Assembly: GCF_003226565.1 (NCBI RefSeq)
Contig: NZ_QKOE01000018.1
Coordinates: 33,425-97,424 of the forward strand
Direction of reading: 5' to 3'
Length of the DNA: 64,000 nucleotides
DNA from: Parazoarcus communis SWub3 = DSM 12120
GTDB lineage: Bacteria > Pseudomonadota > Gammaproteobacteria > Burkholderiales > Rhodocyclaceae
Below the pieces are notes generated by a model. It had not been told where the DNA came from. It ran no database searches and saw only the letters and a list, made by a program, of their open reading frames with translations. Shown here piece by piece: positions 19,438-28,708 of the stretch (position 1 is the stretch's first letter; each line of letters starts with the position of its first letter). A program made the translations under genes and the position numbers.

Positions 19438-19447
19438 GGACCGGGCA

Positions 19448-20848
19448 ATGCTGAAGGCTTTGTGGAATTGGCTGTTCGGACGCAAACAAGTGGTGCTGGC
19501 CAGGGTGCCCACCCCTGCGGGCGGACCATCCGTGCCCACTGCACCCATCGACCAACTCAATCGGCAGGCGCCGCTGCAGGCTGCACCTGCCCCTTCACCA
19601 CAGTCGGAGATGGGGCCGACCTTCATCTGTCGTGAAGCCATCCTCAGTCGCCAGCAGAAGATCGCCGGTTATCACTTCCTGCTGCAGGAGTCAGCCCGAA
19701 ACCGCATTCGTAACAGCAGCCGGCGTGTTCATCACCTGTACGCCGAGATCCTCGTCAGCAGCCTGGTCAAGGCCGATATCGGCAAGTTGCTGGGCGCGCG
19801 TCTGGCCTTTGTCGATCTACCGGACTCCTTTCTCGACCATCCGTGCATCCGCCAGCTTCCGCCAAGGAACACGGTTCTGGTCATCCAGCCTCACCCAGAG
19901 GCGGATGGCCCAGGCCCGGAGACGCTGATGACGCATGTCCGCAGCCTGAAAAGTGCAGGCTACAGGATCGGCGTTCCCGACCCCATCTCCACGCCGCAGT
20001 TGATCTCCTTGTTGCCCGAGGCCGATGTAGTCGTCGTGCGTGCGCCTCAACTTGATGCCGAACAAGCACTCAGCCTGTCTACAACGATGCTTGAAAAGGC
20101 GTCACAAGCGGCGCTACTGGCACGCGACCTGCCCGGCCTGGAGGACTTCCGGTTCTGCTTTCAGCTAGGCTGCAGCTTGTTCCAGGGACCTTTCATCACC
20201 AGTCGCGAGGACTGGCGGGACCGCAATCTCGGGCCCAATACGGCCCGTCTTGCCGAACTCGTTTCCAAGCTGCGCAAGGATGCCGACTCCGCAGAAATCG
20301 TTGCCCTGCTCAAGCATGATGCCGCCCTCACTGTCCGTTTGCTACGTTACATCAACGCAGCGGCCAATGGCTTGTCGGAGCAGGTCTCCTCGGTCGAGCG
20401 AGCCTTTGCCTTGCTTGGAAGGGAAAAGCTGTATCGGTGGGTCACCTTGTTGCTGTGCAGTGCGGACCATGGCGGGGAACGCAGTTCCGCTGCGCTGGAG
20501 AGTGCCCTGATCCGGGCACGGATGCTCGAACTGCTGGCCGCAGAGCGCAGCCCGACTGAACGCGAAGCACTCTTCCTGACCGGTCTGATCTCGCTGATCG
20601 ATGTCATTCTTGAAGTACCAATGGAGCGGGCCCTCACCCTCCTGGCTGTCGCACCGGACATCGAAGCCGCTTTGCTTCGCGGGCAAGGCCCGCTGGCATC
20701 CCGTCTGGCCTTGGCGCAAGCCTGCGAGCGCAGCGATGCCGACGCCATCAGAAGCGCAGCCGAGACCTGCGGCGTGACGCCGGAGTTTGCAGCCCAGTGC
20801 CATTTCGATGCACTGGCCTGGGCCTTGTCGTTGCAGCAGGAGTCCTGA
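19448..20848 (+). CDS. HDOD-domain protein with degenerate EAL-like N-terminus
   Basis: Putative signalling protein of 466 residues. After a short N-terminus, residues ~55-230 match the EAL-like half of YuxH-type proteins (FICREAILSRQQKIAGYHFL), but the EAL glutamate is replaced by His in GYHFLLQ, so cyclic-di-GMP hydrolysis is unlikely. Residues ~260-440 form an HDOD domain (LVSKLRKDADSAEIVALLKHD...LLRYINAA). It sits 10 bp after moxR and 3 bp before the VWA gene, an unusual insertion in a MoxR/VWA unit. Confidence 0.82.
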   Translation: MLKALWNWLFGRKQVVLARVPTPAGGPSVPTAPIDQLNRQAPLQAAPAPSPQSEMGPTFICREAILSRQQKIAGYHFLLQESARNRIRNSSRRVHHLYAEILVSSLVKADIGKLLGARLAFVDLPDSFLDHPCIRQLPPRNTVLVIQPHPEADGPGPETLMTHVRSLKSAGYRIGVPDPISTPQLISLLPEADVVVVRAPQLDAEQALSLSTTMLEKASQAALLARDLPGLEDFRFCFQLGCSLFQGPFITSREDWRDRNLGPNTARLAELVSKLRKDADSAEIVALLKHDAALTVRLLRYINAAANGLSEQVSSVERAFALLGREKLYRWVTLLLCSADHGGERSSAALESALIRARMLELLAAERSPTEREALFLTGLISLIDVILEVPMERALTLLAVAPDIEAALLRGQGPLASRLALAQACERSDADAIRSAAETCGVTPEFAAQCHFDALAWALSLQQES

Positions 20849-20851
20849 GCG

Positions 20852-22030
20852 ATGCTGATCGATTTCTTCCTGCACCTGAAGGCCAACAAACTGCCTGTGT
20901 CGACGCGGGAGTATCTCAGCTTGCTCGAAGGTCTGCGAGCCCGGGTCTGCGGCCATTCGCTGGACGAGTTCTATTTATGGTCTCGCACCTGCCTGATCAA
21001 GGATGAATCGCTATACGATCGATTCGATCAGGCTTTTGGTGCGTACTTCAAAGGCATCAGCACTTTGCCCGGTCTGGAGCAGGATCTGCCGGAAGACTGG
21101 CTGAGAGCCGCGATGAAGAAGCATCTCAGCCCCGAGGAGCAAGCCAGACTCGAAAAGCTGGGTTGGGACAAGCTGATGGAGGAATTCCGCAAACGCCTCG
21201 AAGAACAGAAAGGACGCCATGAAGGGGGGTCCAAATGGATCGGCACCGGCGGCAGTTCGCCTTTTGGCAACAATGGCACACATCCGGAAGGGATCCGTGT
21301 TGGCGGTGAGTCTGCGGGTAATCGCACTGCGGTCAAGGTGTGGGACCGTCGTGAGTACCGGAATCTGGACGATTCGGTAGAGTTAGGCACCCGCAACATC
21401 AAGGTAGCGCTCCGCAGACTCCGACGTTTTGCGCGTGATGGCGCGGCCGATGAACTGGATCTGGACGCAACCATTGCCGCCACCGCCCGCAATGCCGGCT
21501 GGCTGGACTTGTTGATGCGGCCGGAGCGCCACAATGCAGTCAAGGTACTGCTGTTCTTCGACGTCGGTGGGTCAATGGACGATCACGTCAAGGTGTGCGA
21601 AGAGCTGTTCTCGGCGTGCCGTACGGAGTTCAAGCATCTTGAGTATTACTACTTTCACAACTGCGTGTATGAAAGCGTTTGGCGCGACAGCCGGCGGCGT
21701 CACACTGAGCGCATTCCACTGCTGGAAGTGATCCACCGCTATGGTCCGGATTACAAACTGGTGTTCGTGGGCGATGCAACGATGAGTCCGTACGAGATCC
21801 TGCATCAACACGGCTCGATTGAGCATATGAACGCAGAACCTGGCGCAACCTGGCTGCGCCGTCTGCTGGATGCCTACCCGGCAGCGGCCTGGTTGAATCC
21901 GGAGCCGGAACGGCTGTGGCCCTATCGCAAGTCCATCGATCTGATCCATCAACTGGTCGGCGATCGAATGTTTCCTATGACGCTGGACGGGCTGACCCGG
22001 GCAATGCAGTCCTTGTCGCGCAAGCACTGA
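20852..22030 (+). CDS. VWA (CoxE-like) domain protein
   Basis: Partner of the MoxR ATPase, 392 residues. The N-terminal half (LIDFFLHLKANKLPVSTREYL) matches CoxE-type proteins. The C-terminal von Willebrand A domain has a MIDAS-like motif, LLFFDVGGSMDDH (D-x-G-x-S), and a later D-x-T in VGDATMSPYEI. Such pairs act as metal-dependent chaperones of enzyme complexes. The client is not identifiable here. Confidence 0.88.
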   Translation: MLIDFFLHLKANKLPVSTREYLSLLEGLRARVCGHSLDEFYLWSRTCLIKDESLYDRFDQAFGAYFKGISTLPGLEQDLPEDWLRAAMKKHLSPEEQARLEKLGWDKLMEEFRKRLEEQKGRHEGGSKWIGTGGSSPFGNNGTHPEGIRVGGESAGNRTAVKVWDRREYRNLDDSVELGTRNIKVALRRLRRFARDGAADELDLDATIAATARNAGWLDLLMRPERHNAVKVLLFFDVGGSMDDHVKVCEELFSACRTEFKHLEYYYFHNCVYESVWRDSRRRHTERIPLLEVIHRYGPDYKLVFVGDATMSPYEILHQHGSIEHMNAEPGATWLRRLLDAYPAAAWLNPEPERLWPYRKSIDLIHQLVGDRMFPMTLDGLTRAMQSLSRKH

Positions 22031-22091
22031 AGCTGCATCCGCGCCCGAAAGGCAGGCCTGACTTGCGCCTGCCCGGCCATGATCAATGACT

Positions 22092-22862
22092 TCAGGGTGC
22101 GCGATAGTTGTCCTGGGTCATGATGTCGACCCCGCACTGCAGATTCTCAATCCAGTCCAGGAAACGATTGACCATTTCCTTGCCTTCGAAGCGGGCACCA
22201 TGCTGGGGGACGATCATCTCGACATCCAGCTTGCGCACCATGTTCACCCAGAAGCGGCAGATCTTGTTGGAGATCATGTAGCGGCGGTGAAAGCCAATCA
22301 TGAACGGAATGTGCTCATCGAAGTTGGCGACCGGCTTCAGCGCTTCGTCATGATCGATCAGTGAGGCCCCCATATCGCCGGTGAACAGGATTTTGGAGAC
22401 CGGATCGTAAAACTGGAAGTTGCCTTCCGAGTGCATGAAATGAGCGGGAATAGCCTTCAAGCGGCTCGCCCCCAACGGCACGATCATGCCTTCGTCCGGA
22501 ATGCCGATGATACGATCGGAATAATCCCGACCCGTGGTGAAATGCGGCAGGAATCGGGCCCACAGCTTGGAGATCAGTACCCGGCAGTTGGTGGTGACCA
22601 TCCACTTGTTGAGCGATGCGATGATATCGGGGTCGGCATGCGACGCCAGGATGTAGTCGAGATTGCGCGACGGAAAATAACGCTGCATACCCATCAGCAG
22701 GCCGTTATAAGTCATGTTGCCACCCGGATCCACCAGTGCGCCGTGATCGCCATCCACGATCAGGAACTGGTTGCACTGCACAGCATGATCAGCCTCTTCG
22801 TCGACCAGATCATAAAATGCCAGGCACACATGCTTGCCGTCGTTATAGAGCTCAACTGCCAT
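22092..22862 (-). CDS. Metallo-beta-lactamase-fold ODP-like diiron protein
   Basis: Protein of 256 residues related to the MBL domain of flavodiiron proteins without the flavodoxin part. Candidate iron ligands are H75-x-D77-x-D79, H144 in HFMHSEGNF, D163 in FTGDMGA and H221 in VPQHGARF, with spacing like FprA-type enzymes. Stand-alone ODP proteins of this kind bind oxygen in some chemotaxis systems. ATG 22862 is chosen because similarity begins at MAVELYNDGKHVCLAFYD. An FNR-type box lies 99-112 bp upstream, which supports an oxygen-related role. Confidence 0.82.
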   Translation of the reverse strand: MAVELYNDGKHVCLAFYDLVDEEADHAVQCNQFLIVDGDHGALVDPGGNMTYNGLLMGMQRYFPSRNLDYILASHADPDIIASLNKWMVTTNCRVLISKLWARFLPHFTTGRDYSDRIIGIPDEGMIVPLGASRLKAIPAHFMHSEGNFQFYDPVSKILFTGDMGASLIDHDEALKPVANFDEHIPFMIGFHRRYMISNKICRFWVNMVRKLDVEMIVPQHGARFEGKEMVNRFLDWIENLQCGVDIMTQDNYRAP

Positions 22863-22960
22863 GTTTCGGATGCCCCGGAATGGTTGACCCGCCACAGCGG
22901 GAACAAAGCGTAAGACTCTACCGCACTGCTCGCGTCTGCTCCGGATTATGCGCGCAATCA

Positions 22961-22974
22961 TTGACCTGGATCAA
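22961..22974. promoter_or_regulatory. FNR/ANR-type box
   Basis: TTGACCTGGATCAA differs by one base from the consensus TTGAT-N4-ATCAA. On the minus strand a CATAAT (22945-22950) follows 10 bp downstream, toward the ODP-like gene; the spacing is shorter than a classical class II FNR promoter. Between this box and marR lies a marR terminator, so the ODP-like gene is the natural target. Confidence 0.6.
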
Positions 22975-23000
22975 AAGGGATTGCGCCTATGCCGATCGGA

Positions 23001-23026
23001 AAAAAAGGGCGGCCCTGGGGCCGCCC
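23001..23026 (-). terminator. Rho-independent terminator of marR
   Basis: GGGCGGCC / GGCCGCCC stem with a 4-base loop, followed on the minus strand by TTTTTT, about 65 bp after the marR stop. Confidence 0.85.
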
Positions 23027-23090
23027 TCAAGCTGCTGTCCGCACAAGTGCGAAACGGTTGACCGGGTTGCCCGCCGGCCCGGGAGTCGGT

Positions 23091-23624
23091 TCACTCGGTG
23101 AACGGCAAGGGCTGCATGCCAAAACCTTCATCGAGATGCTTGATCTGTTTGAGCAGGCCATCCAGGCTGGCCTGCAGCTGCACCAGTTCGTCCTGCTGCA
23201 TCAGGCGCAGCGCCTCTGGCAGCACCCCACGCGCCGGTGATGGCGCCCGCTCCAGCAGCGCAATACCGTCATCCGTCAGGTAAAGCCGGACAACGCGCTG
23301 ATCTGCGCTAGTGCGTTCCTTGCGGATCAGCTTGCCGGTTTCCAGACGGTCGATCATGTTGCTCGCCGTGGACTGGTGCAGCGCCATGCGATTGGCCAGC
23401 TCGCCGACACGCAGGCCAGGCGCTTCACTCAACTCCTGCAGCGCCCACAGTTGCGCACCCGTCACACCACTCTGACGCTCGATCCACTGCGAATGGCGTT
23501 GTGCGGTGCGGATCAACACCCGAAAACGCTGCAAGGCCGACAGCGGCGTAATGCCTTTGGCCGGCTTCTCGACCGGACCCTCGGTGGATTTCTTTGAACT
23601 GCTTTGCGACGCGGGCATCTGCAT
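23091..23624 (-). CDS. MarR-family transcriptional regulator
   Basis: Winged-helix regulator of 177 residues. A Ser/Lys-rich N-terminal extension of ~25 residues precedes the core: GVTGAQLWALQELSEAPGLR, the recognition-helix region LANRMALHQSTASNMIDRLE and the wing RTSADQRVVRLYLT. Divergent from the CLC channel, which it may control, besides itself: its promoter overlaps a perfect palindrome. A GGAG lies just before the ATG; the following Met (two codons on) is an alternative start. Confidence 0.92.
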   Translation of the reverse strand: MQMPASQSSSKKSTEGPVEKPAKGITPLSALQRFRVLIRTAQRHSQWIERQSGVTGAQLWALQELSEAPGLRVGELANRMALHQSTASNMIDRLETGKLIRKERTSADQRVVRLYLTDDGIALLERAPSPARGVLPEALRLMQQDELVQLQASLDGLLKQIKHLDEGFGMQPLPFTE

Positions 23625-23632
23625 GGGCTCCG

Positions 23633-23661
23633 ACTATATTTTCTCAAACAATCATTGTCAA
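23633..23661 (-). promoter_or_regulatory. Sigma-70 promoter of marR with overlapping palindrome
   Basis: On the minus strand TTGACA (23656-23661), a 17 bp spacer and TATAGT (23633-23638). The spacer and -35 contain the palindrome ACAAT-C-ATTGT (23648-23658), a likely autoregulatory MarR operator. The -10 ends 8 bases before the ATG, so the leader would be extremely short. Confidence 0.65.
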
Positions 23662-23666
23662 AAAAT

Positions 23667-23683
23667 TCGCGAACAAATCGCGA
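23667..23683. promoter_or_regulatory. TCGCGA inverted repeat between marR and CLC gene
   Basis: TCGCGA-acaaa-TCGCGA, followed by TTCGCG, lies in the divergent region; a possible second operator serving marR and the channel gene. Confidence 0.35.
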
Positions 23684-23801
23684 TTCGCGTATCGTAACCA
23701 AAACCTGAAAAAACCGCTTGATATCCCGTATTCAGGCGTTTTTGGGCTGACTCACCCAACCTGAACCGACTTTTCGCTCCAGCAGCTCCCCGCCCCCTGT
23801 C

Positions 23802-25217
23802 ATGTCGCAGCCCGACCCCACACCGGACACAGCGCCGGACAAACCCAAGCACTTTCACCACCGGGCAATCCGGCATTTCTCTCGTGGAGGACGCCGATAC
23901 GCACTCCCCTGGCTATCGCTCGGGCGATGGCACAAGCGCCTGCTGCTTGTCGGTGCAGCCTTGCTCGCGGGTTCGATCGCAATCGCCTTTGCCATCGGCG
24001 CAGAAGTGGCGATCGCCTTCCATCATGGCCTCATGCAGCAAAGCCCATGGCTCACGCTGATCATCGCGCCAGCAGGGTTTGCTGCCATGGCGTGGCTGTC
24101 TCGTCGTTTCTTTCCGGGCACCGAAGGCAGTGGTATCCCGCAGGCCATCGCCGCATCCTTGACCGATGACGCACGCCTGCGGCGCCAGTTCCTGTCGTTC
24201 CGGATTGCGATCGCAAAGGTCTTTCTAACCCTGGGTGGCTTGCTGTCCGGCGCCTCGATCGGCCGCGAGGGGCCTTCCGTGCAGATCGGTGCCTCGGCCA
24301 TGCACATGCTGGCGGGACGGCGCCGGGGCCGCATTGCCTCCAGCCGGGACCTGATCACCGCCGGCAGTGGCGCCGGCATTGCTGCAGCATTCAATACCCC
24401 GCTGGGCGGCATCATGTTCGCCATCGAAGAGATGTGCCGCTACCGTGCGTTTCGCGCCAACAGCACGACCTTGACCGCGGTCATCTTCGCAGGCCTGATG
24501 TCACTCGCCGTGCTGGGCAACTACACCTATTTCGGCCGCACCCCCGCTGCAATCAGTTGGCCGGACGGGATCTGGCCGGTACTGCTGTGCGGCGTTCTTG
24601 GCGGCCTGCTGGGCGGCGGATTCTCGCGCCTGCTGATCGCCTCCTCGCGTGGCCTGCCAGGACGCGTCGGTGAGCTGGCGCAAGCGAAGCCGGTTGCCTT
24701 TGCCGCAGCCTGCGGCCTGGCCACCGGTCTGATCGGCCTGCTCAGTGGCGGCACCACCTATGGCACGGGCTATGCCGAATCCAAGGCGGCGCTGGAAGGC
24801 AGTGCAGCCTTGCCTGCCCTGTTCATGGTCGCAAAGATGGCTGTCATCTGGCTGGCCTTCGTATCGCGGATTCCGGGTGGCGTGTTCGCACCTGCACTGG
24901 CGGTGGGAGCCGGCCTGGGGGCAGATATCGCCTATTTCCTGCCCGGCGAGCAGGACGCTGCGATCCTGGTACTGGGCATGGTGGCCTTCCTTGCGGCAAT
25001 GACGCAGACGCCAATTACCTCTTTCGTCATCGTCATGGAGATGACCGCCAACCACCAGATGCTGCTGCCGCTGATGGCAACAGCCGTGGTCGCACACGGG
25101 GTGTCGAAATCCGTTGCGCCACTGCCGCTTTATCACGCGCTAGCCCACCCTGCGCTTCGTCGTGCTGAGCAGAAACTGCATGCACCCTCGGCCACGGTGG
25201 ACCGCCCTGCCACCTGA
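23802..25217 (+). CDS. CLC-family chloride channel or Cl-/H+ antiporter
   Basis: Integral membrane protein of 471 residues with about ten or more helices. CLC selectivity-filter motifs are present: GTEGSGIPQAI (GSGIP), GREGPSVQIG (GREGP) and a GGVFAPALAVGAG (GxFxP) segment, plus AAAFNTPLGGIMFAIEEM. No C-terminal CBS domains. The N-terminal ~45 residues are soluble and His/Arg-rich. It diverges from marR. Channel versus antiporter cannot be decided here. Confidence 0.93.
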   Translation: MSQPDPTPDTAPDKPKHFHHRAIRHFSRGGRRYALPWLSLGRWHKRLLLVGAALLAGSIAIAFAIGAEVAIAFHHGLMQQSPWLTLIIAPAGFAAMAWLSRRFFPGTEGSGIPQAIAASLTDDARLRRQFLSFRIAIAKVFLTLGGLLSGASIGREGPSVQIGASAMHMLAGRRRGRIASSRDLITAGSGAGIAAAFNTPLGGIMFAIEEMCRYRAFRANSTTLTAVIFAGLMSLAVLGNYTYFGRTPAAISWPDGIWPVLLCGVLGGLLGGGFSRLLIASSRGLPGRVGELAQAKPVAFAAACGLATGLIGLLSGGTTYGTGYAESKAALEGSAALPALFMVAKMAVIWLAFVSRIPGGVFAPALAVGAGLGADIAYFLPGEQDAAILVLGMVAFLAAMTQTPITSFVIVMEMTANHQMLLPLMATAVVAHGVSKSVAPLPLYHALAHPALRRAEQKLHAPSATVDRPAT

Positions 25218-25227
25218 ACGTGTTGGC

Positions 25228-26121
25228 TCAGGCGCGCATGCGCTGGGCCAGTCGGAGTGTCTGCCCGCGCTCGAGCAGTTGCGCAAACTGCGGAAAATCC
25301 AGATCCATCCGGTCTGCAAGCTCGCGGGCCTGGGTACTCATCCACTTCCAGCGGGGCGCAAAGGCCGGGTTGCGGAAGGCAAACAGCAGATAGTTGCCGT
25401 CTTCGCGCACTGACATCGCGATCATGTGCTCATCAAACACCTCGGCGAGGCGCGCGACGTGACGGGCATAGTCCGCTTTGTCGCCTGCAAGGTTCATGAC
25501 CATGATGCCGCTGCCGGACAGACCTCGATGCAGGTCGCGATAGAAGTCCGACTCGAGCAATGCGCCGGCCACCCCATTTGCGTCAAAAAGATCCACCAAC
25601 ACCACATCGGGGCGCAAGGTGCACGCCGCAGCATGTTCGATCGCATCGCAACACTCGATGCGAAAACGTGCGTCATCCGCGGGTAGCTCGAACAGTTCGC
25701 GAAACGCAACCACGTCCTCATCGAGCTCCACCGCGGTGATGTCGCAGCCCGGCAGATGACGGTAACAGAACTTCGCCAGACTGCCTCCACCCAAACCGTA
25801 CAGGCACAGGCTGCGAGGACGGGGGTTGAACAGCATGAAGGCCATCATGCCCTGGGTGTAAGCGACATCCAGCGCGTATGGGCGGTCGACGCGCATGGCG
25901 CTCTGCTGAAACCGCAGGCTGCCAAAATAGAGCGAACGCAGCCCGTCGTGCTCCAGCACGAAGGGCTTGCTGTAGTCGCCGCAACGCAGGCTTTCAGCCA
26001 ACGCGTCGGCGTCCTGCCAGGCGGGTTCGATCAACAGCACCTTGCCGGGCTCGTCGGCAAATGGGCTGGGCAGTTCGTAGATTGACGTACCAGTGGCACG
26101 TTTTCCCACGCTCGATCGCAT
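25228..26121 (-). CDS. Spermidine-synthase-like Rossmann methyltransferase-fold protein
   Basis: Soluble protein of 297 residues with a SAM-binding type fold: LYGLGGGSLAKFCYRHLPG (motif I), ITAVELDEDVVAFRELF (acidic loop), DVVLVDLFDANG. This is the spermidine-synthase-like family of proteobacteria; polyamine activity is uncertain, as the usual DDG-type substrate motif is not evident. ATG 26121 is chosen because the htpG terminator occupies 26138-26177, upstream in-frame starts lying within or before it. Confidence 0.8.
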   Translation of the reverse strand: MRSSVGKRATGTSIYELPSPFADEPGKVLLIEPAWQDADALAESLRCGDYSKPFVLEHDGLRSLYFGSLRFQQSAMRVDRPYALDVAYTQGMMAFMLFNPRPRSLCLYGLGGGSLAKFCYRHLPGCDITAVELDEDVVAFRELFELPADDARFRIECCDAIEHAAACTLRPDVVLVDLFDANGVAGALLESDFYRDLHRGLSGSGIMVMNLAGDKADYARHVARLAEVFDEHMIAMSVREDGNYLLFAFRNPAFAPRWKWMSTQARELADRMDLDFPQFAQLLERGQTLRLAQRMRA

Positions 26122-26137
26122 TCGTGCTCCGGAAACC

Positions 26138-26177
26138 ACAAAAAACAACAGGGCGAACCGCATGCAACGGCCCGCCC
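26138..26177 (-). terminator. Rho-independent terminator of htpG
   Basis: On the minus strand a 9 bp stem (GGGCGGGCC / GGTTCGCCC, two G-T pairs) with a 9-base loop is followed by TGTTGTTTTTTG. It lies about 43 bp after the htpG stop. Confidence 0.75.
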
Positions 26178-26219
26178 CGTTCGTCATCGCGCCACCCACG
26201 GGCAGCGCGACAGTCAGGC

Positions 26220-28151
26220 TCAGTTCCCGCTCATCGCCATCATCAACTGGTTGATGCGCTTGACGAAGGTTGCCGGGTCGTCGAGCGTACCGCCTTCAGC
26301 CAGCAAGGCCTGATCGAACAGCACCGCAGCCCAATCGTCGAAGTTCTTCTCTTCGTACTTCAAACGCAGCACTGCCGGATGGCTGGGATTGATCTCGAGA
26401 ATAGGCTTCGACATTGGCGCGCTCTGCCCTGCCGCCTTCAGGATGCGGCTCAGGTTCATGCCCAGGTCGTGTTCATCGGCAACCAGGCAGGCCGGCGAAT
26501 CTGTCAGGCGCAAGGTGACCTTGACGTCCTTGACGCGCTCGCCCAGGCTGGCCTTCATCTTGTCGAGCAATTCCTTGAAGTCGTCAGCCGCCTTCTCGGC
26601 TTCTTTCTTCTCGGCTTCGTCCTCGAGCTTGCCCAGGTCCAGACCACCCTTGGCCACCGACTGCAGGGGCTTGCCATCGAATTCGGTCAGGTTGCCGATC
26701 ACCCATTCGTCCACTCGATCCGACAGCAGCAGGACCTCGATGCCCTTCTTGCGGAAGATCTCGAGATGCGGGCTATTCTTCGCCGCATTGAAGGTCTCGG
26801 CAGTGACGTAGTAGATCTTGTCTTGCCCTTCCTTCATGCGCTCGATATAGGTCTTCAGCGACACCACCTCATCCGGGGTATCAGCATGTGTGGAGGCAAA
26901 GCGCAGCAGACCGGCGATCTTGTCCTTGTTGGCAAAATCCTCGCCGACGCCTTCCTTCAGCACCTTGCCGAATTCCTTCCAGAAGGTGGCGTACTTCTCG
27001 ACGTCACCGGCCTCGTCGCTGGTGGCCAGACTCTCGAGCAGGGACAGGACCTTCTTCGTGCAACCCTGGCGGATGGTGTCGATGTCCTTTGATTCCTGCA
27101 GGATTTCACGCGACACGTTCAGCGGCAGATCGGCCGAGTCCACCACCCCACGCACGAAACGCAAGTAGGTCGGCATCAGCTTCTCGGCGTCATCCATGAT
27201 GAACACACGCTTCACGTACAGCTTCACCCCATGGCGCGCATTGCGGTCCCAAAGATCGAAGGGGGCATGCTTGGGCACATACAGCAACTGGGTGTATTCC
27301 TGACGACCTTCGACGCGGGCGTGGGTCCATGCCAGCGGTTCGTCGTAGTCGTGGCCGACATGCTTGTAGAAAGCCTTGTAGTCGTCGTCGCTGATGTCGT
27401 TCTTGGAACGGGCCCACAGTGCGTTGGCCTGATTGACGGTCTCATCCTCGTCAGTCAATACCTGTTCCTTCTTGTCCTCGTCCCACTCCTCCTTCTTCAT
27501 CACGATGGGCTGGACGATGTGGTCGGAGTACTTGCGGATCAGGCTCTGCAGCTTCCAGGTGGAGAGCAGATCGTCCTGGTCGGCGCGCAGGTGCAGGGTG
27601 ATCTCGGTGCCGCGGCCGGTCTTCTCAATCGCTTCGACGGTGTACTCGCCAGCGGTATCACCGGTCATTGCACATTCCCACTTCACCCCTTCGCTGACTG
27701 GCAGGCCGGCGCGACGGGTAACCACGGTAACCTTGTCGGCAACGATGAACGCGGAGTAGAAGCCCACCCCGAACTGACCGATCAGGTTGGCGTCCTTCTT
27801 CTGGTCGCCGGTCAGCTTGCCGAAAAATTCCTTGGTACCGGACTTGGCGATGGTCCCCAGATGGGCAACCACTTCGCTGCGGCTCATGCCGATGCCGTTA
27901 TCGGCAATGGTCAGGGTACGTGCTGCCTTGTCGAAGGCAATGCGGATCTTGAGATCGCTGTCACCCTCGAACAGCGCAGGCTGATCGATCGCCTCGAAAC
28001 GCAGCTTGTCGCAGGCGTCCGACGCGTTGGAGATCAGTTCGCGCAGGAATATCTCGCGGTTGGAGTACAGCGAGTGAATCATCAGGTGAAGCAGCTGCTT
28101 CACCTCGGCCTGAAAATTGAGGGTTTCGGCGGCGGTCTGGGCGCTGGACAT
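26220..28151 (-). CDS. htpG: Molecular chaperone HtpG (Hsp90)
   Basis: ATP-dependent cytosolic chaperone, 643 residues. The GHKL ATPase domain has [31 protein letters not shown] and [14 protein letters not shown]. Middle and C-terminal dimerisation domains are complete. Preceded by a near-consensus sigma-32 promoter and a GGAGA ribosome site; followed by a hairpin terminator, so it is a single heat-shock unit. Confidence 0.98.
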   Translation of the reverse strand: MSSAQTAAETLNFQAEVKQLLHLMIHSLYSNREIFLRELISNASDACDKLRFEAIDQPALFEGDSDLKIRIAFDKAARTLTIADNGIGMSRSEVVAHLGTIAKSGTKEFFGKLTGDQKKDANLIGQFGVGFYSAFIVADKVTVVTRRAGLPVSEGVKWECAMTGDTAGEYTVEAIEKTGRGTEITLHLRADQDDLLSTWKLQSLIRKYSDHIVQPIVMKKEEWDEDKKEQVLTDEDETVNQANALWARSKNDISDDDYKAFYKHVGHDYDEPLAWTHARVEGRQEYTQLLYVPKHAPFDLWDRNARHGVKLYVKRVFIMDDAEKLMPTYLRFVRGVVDSADLPLNVSREILQESKDIDTIRQGCTKKVLSLLESLATSDEAGDVEKYATFWKEFGKVLKEGVGEDFANKDKIAGLLRFASTHADTPDEVVSLKTYIERMKEGQDKIYYVTAETFNAAKNSPHLEIFRKKGIEVLLLSDRVDEWVIGNLTEFDGKPLQSVAKGGLDLGKLEDEAEKKEAEKAADDFKELLDKMKASLGERVKDVKVTLRLTDSPACLVADEHDLGMNLSRILKAAGQSAPMSKPILEINPSHPAVLRLKYEEKNFDDWAAVLFDQALLAEGGTLDDPATFVKRINQLMMAMSGN

Positions 28152-28187
28152 CTCGATGCGTCTCCGATGAAAAAAGTCGTGATCCGC

Positions 28188-28216
28188 AGATTGGGGCCGG
28201 CTGTGCCGATTTCAAG
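28188..28216 (-). promoter_or_regulatory. Sigma-32 (RpoH) promoter of htpG
   Basis: On the minus strand CTTGAAA (28210-28216), a 13 bp spacer and CCCCAATCT (28188-28196). This nearly equals the consensus CTTGAAA-N13-CCCCATNT and lies 37 bp before the htpG ATG. Confidence 0.85.
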
Positions 28217-28708
28217 CCCCTGGGGCAAAAGATGCATTTCATCCCGCAGCGAACGTGGGGCGGCGTTGTCGCGGGTATTTTGGCTTGATCATGTTTCCAC
28301 GGACCGTGGGACCCGCCGGCACAACATCTGACCGTGGAACGACCTCTCTTTACCCCATGCTGACTCACTCGTGATTGGCGAACGAAGGGGCACAACAGGA
28401 TCGTCTGTTTTCTACCCCACCCAGACTTTGCCCTTATTCCTGGCCCGCGGAGTCGAATCGAGCCAGGTCTGCCCACCGGTCACAAAAACTTGACTGGAGC
28501 CTTCCCCACTAAAGCCGGCATGAGAGCACGACCAGTCACATTCCTGCATGAGAATGACGAACGAGTCTTCAGCAGACAGCATTCCAATTCATGTAATCTT
28601 CATTTCAATAGCGTTTTATCATCCACATCCGCCACTGTTCTGGAGCGTCGCTCAGCCGGCTGGTTTCGTCATGCCAACGCCGCGGAACGAACTTCCTGGA
28701 GCTATTAC
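28217..28708. other. Intergenic region between htpG promoter and protease pair
   Basis: About 490 bp with no convincing gene. A CCTGGC...GCCAGG stem (28439-28467, 17-base loop) lacks a T-tract. The part from about 28560 to 28640 is AT-richer and probably carries the promoter for the protease/TPR operon. The frame of the downstream gene is open through part of it but does not look coding. Confidence 0.5.

Noticed and set aside
28439..28467. CCTGGC...GCCAGG hairpin as a small RNA or terminator
   Set aside because: Large 17-base loop, no T-tract, no cloverleaf, no promoter in register.
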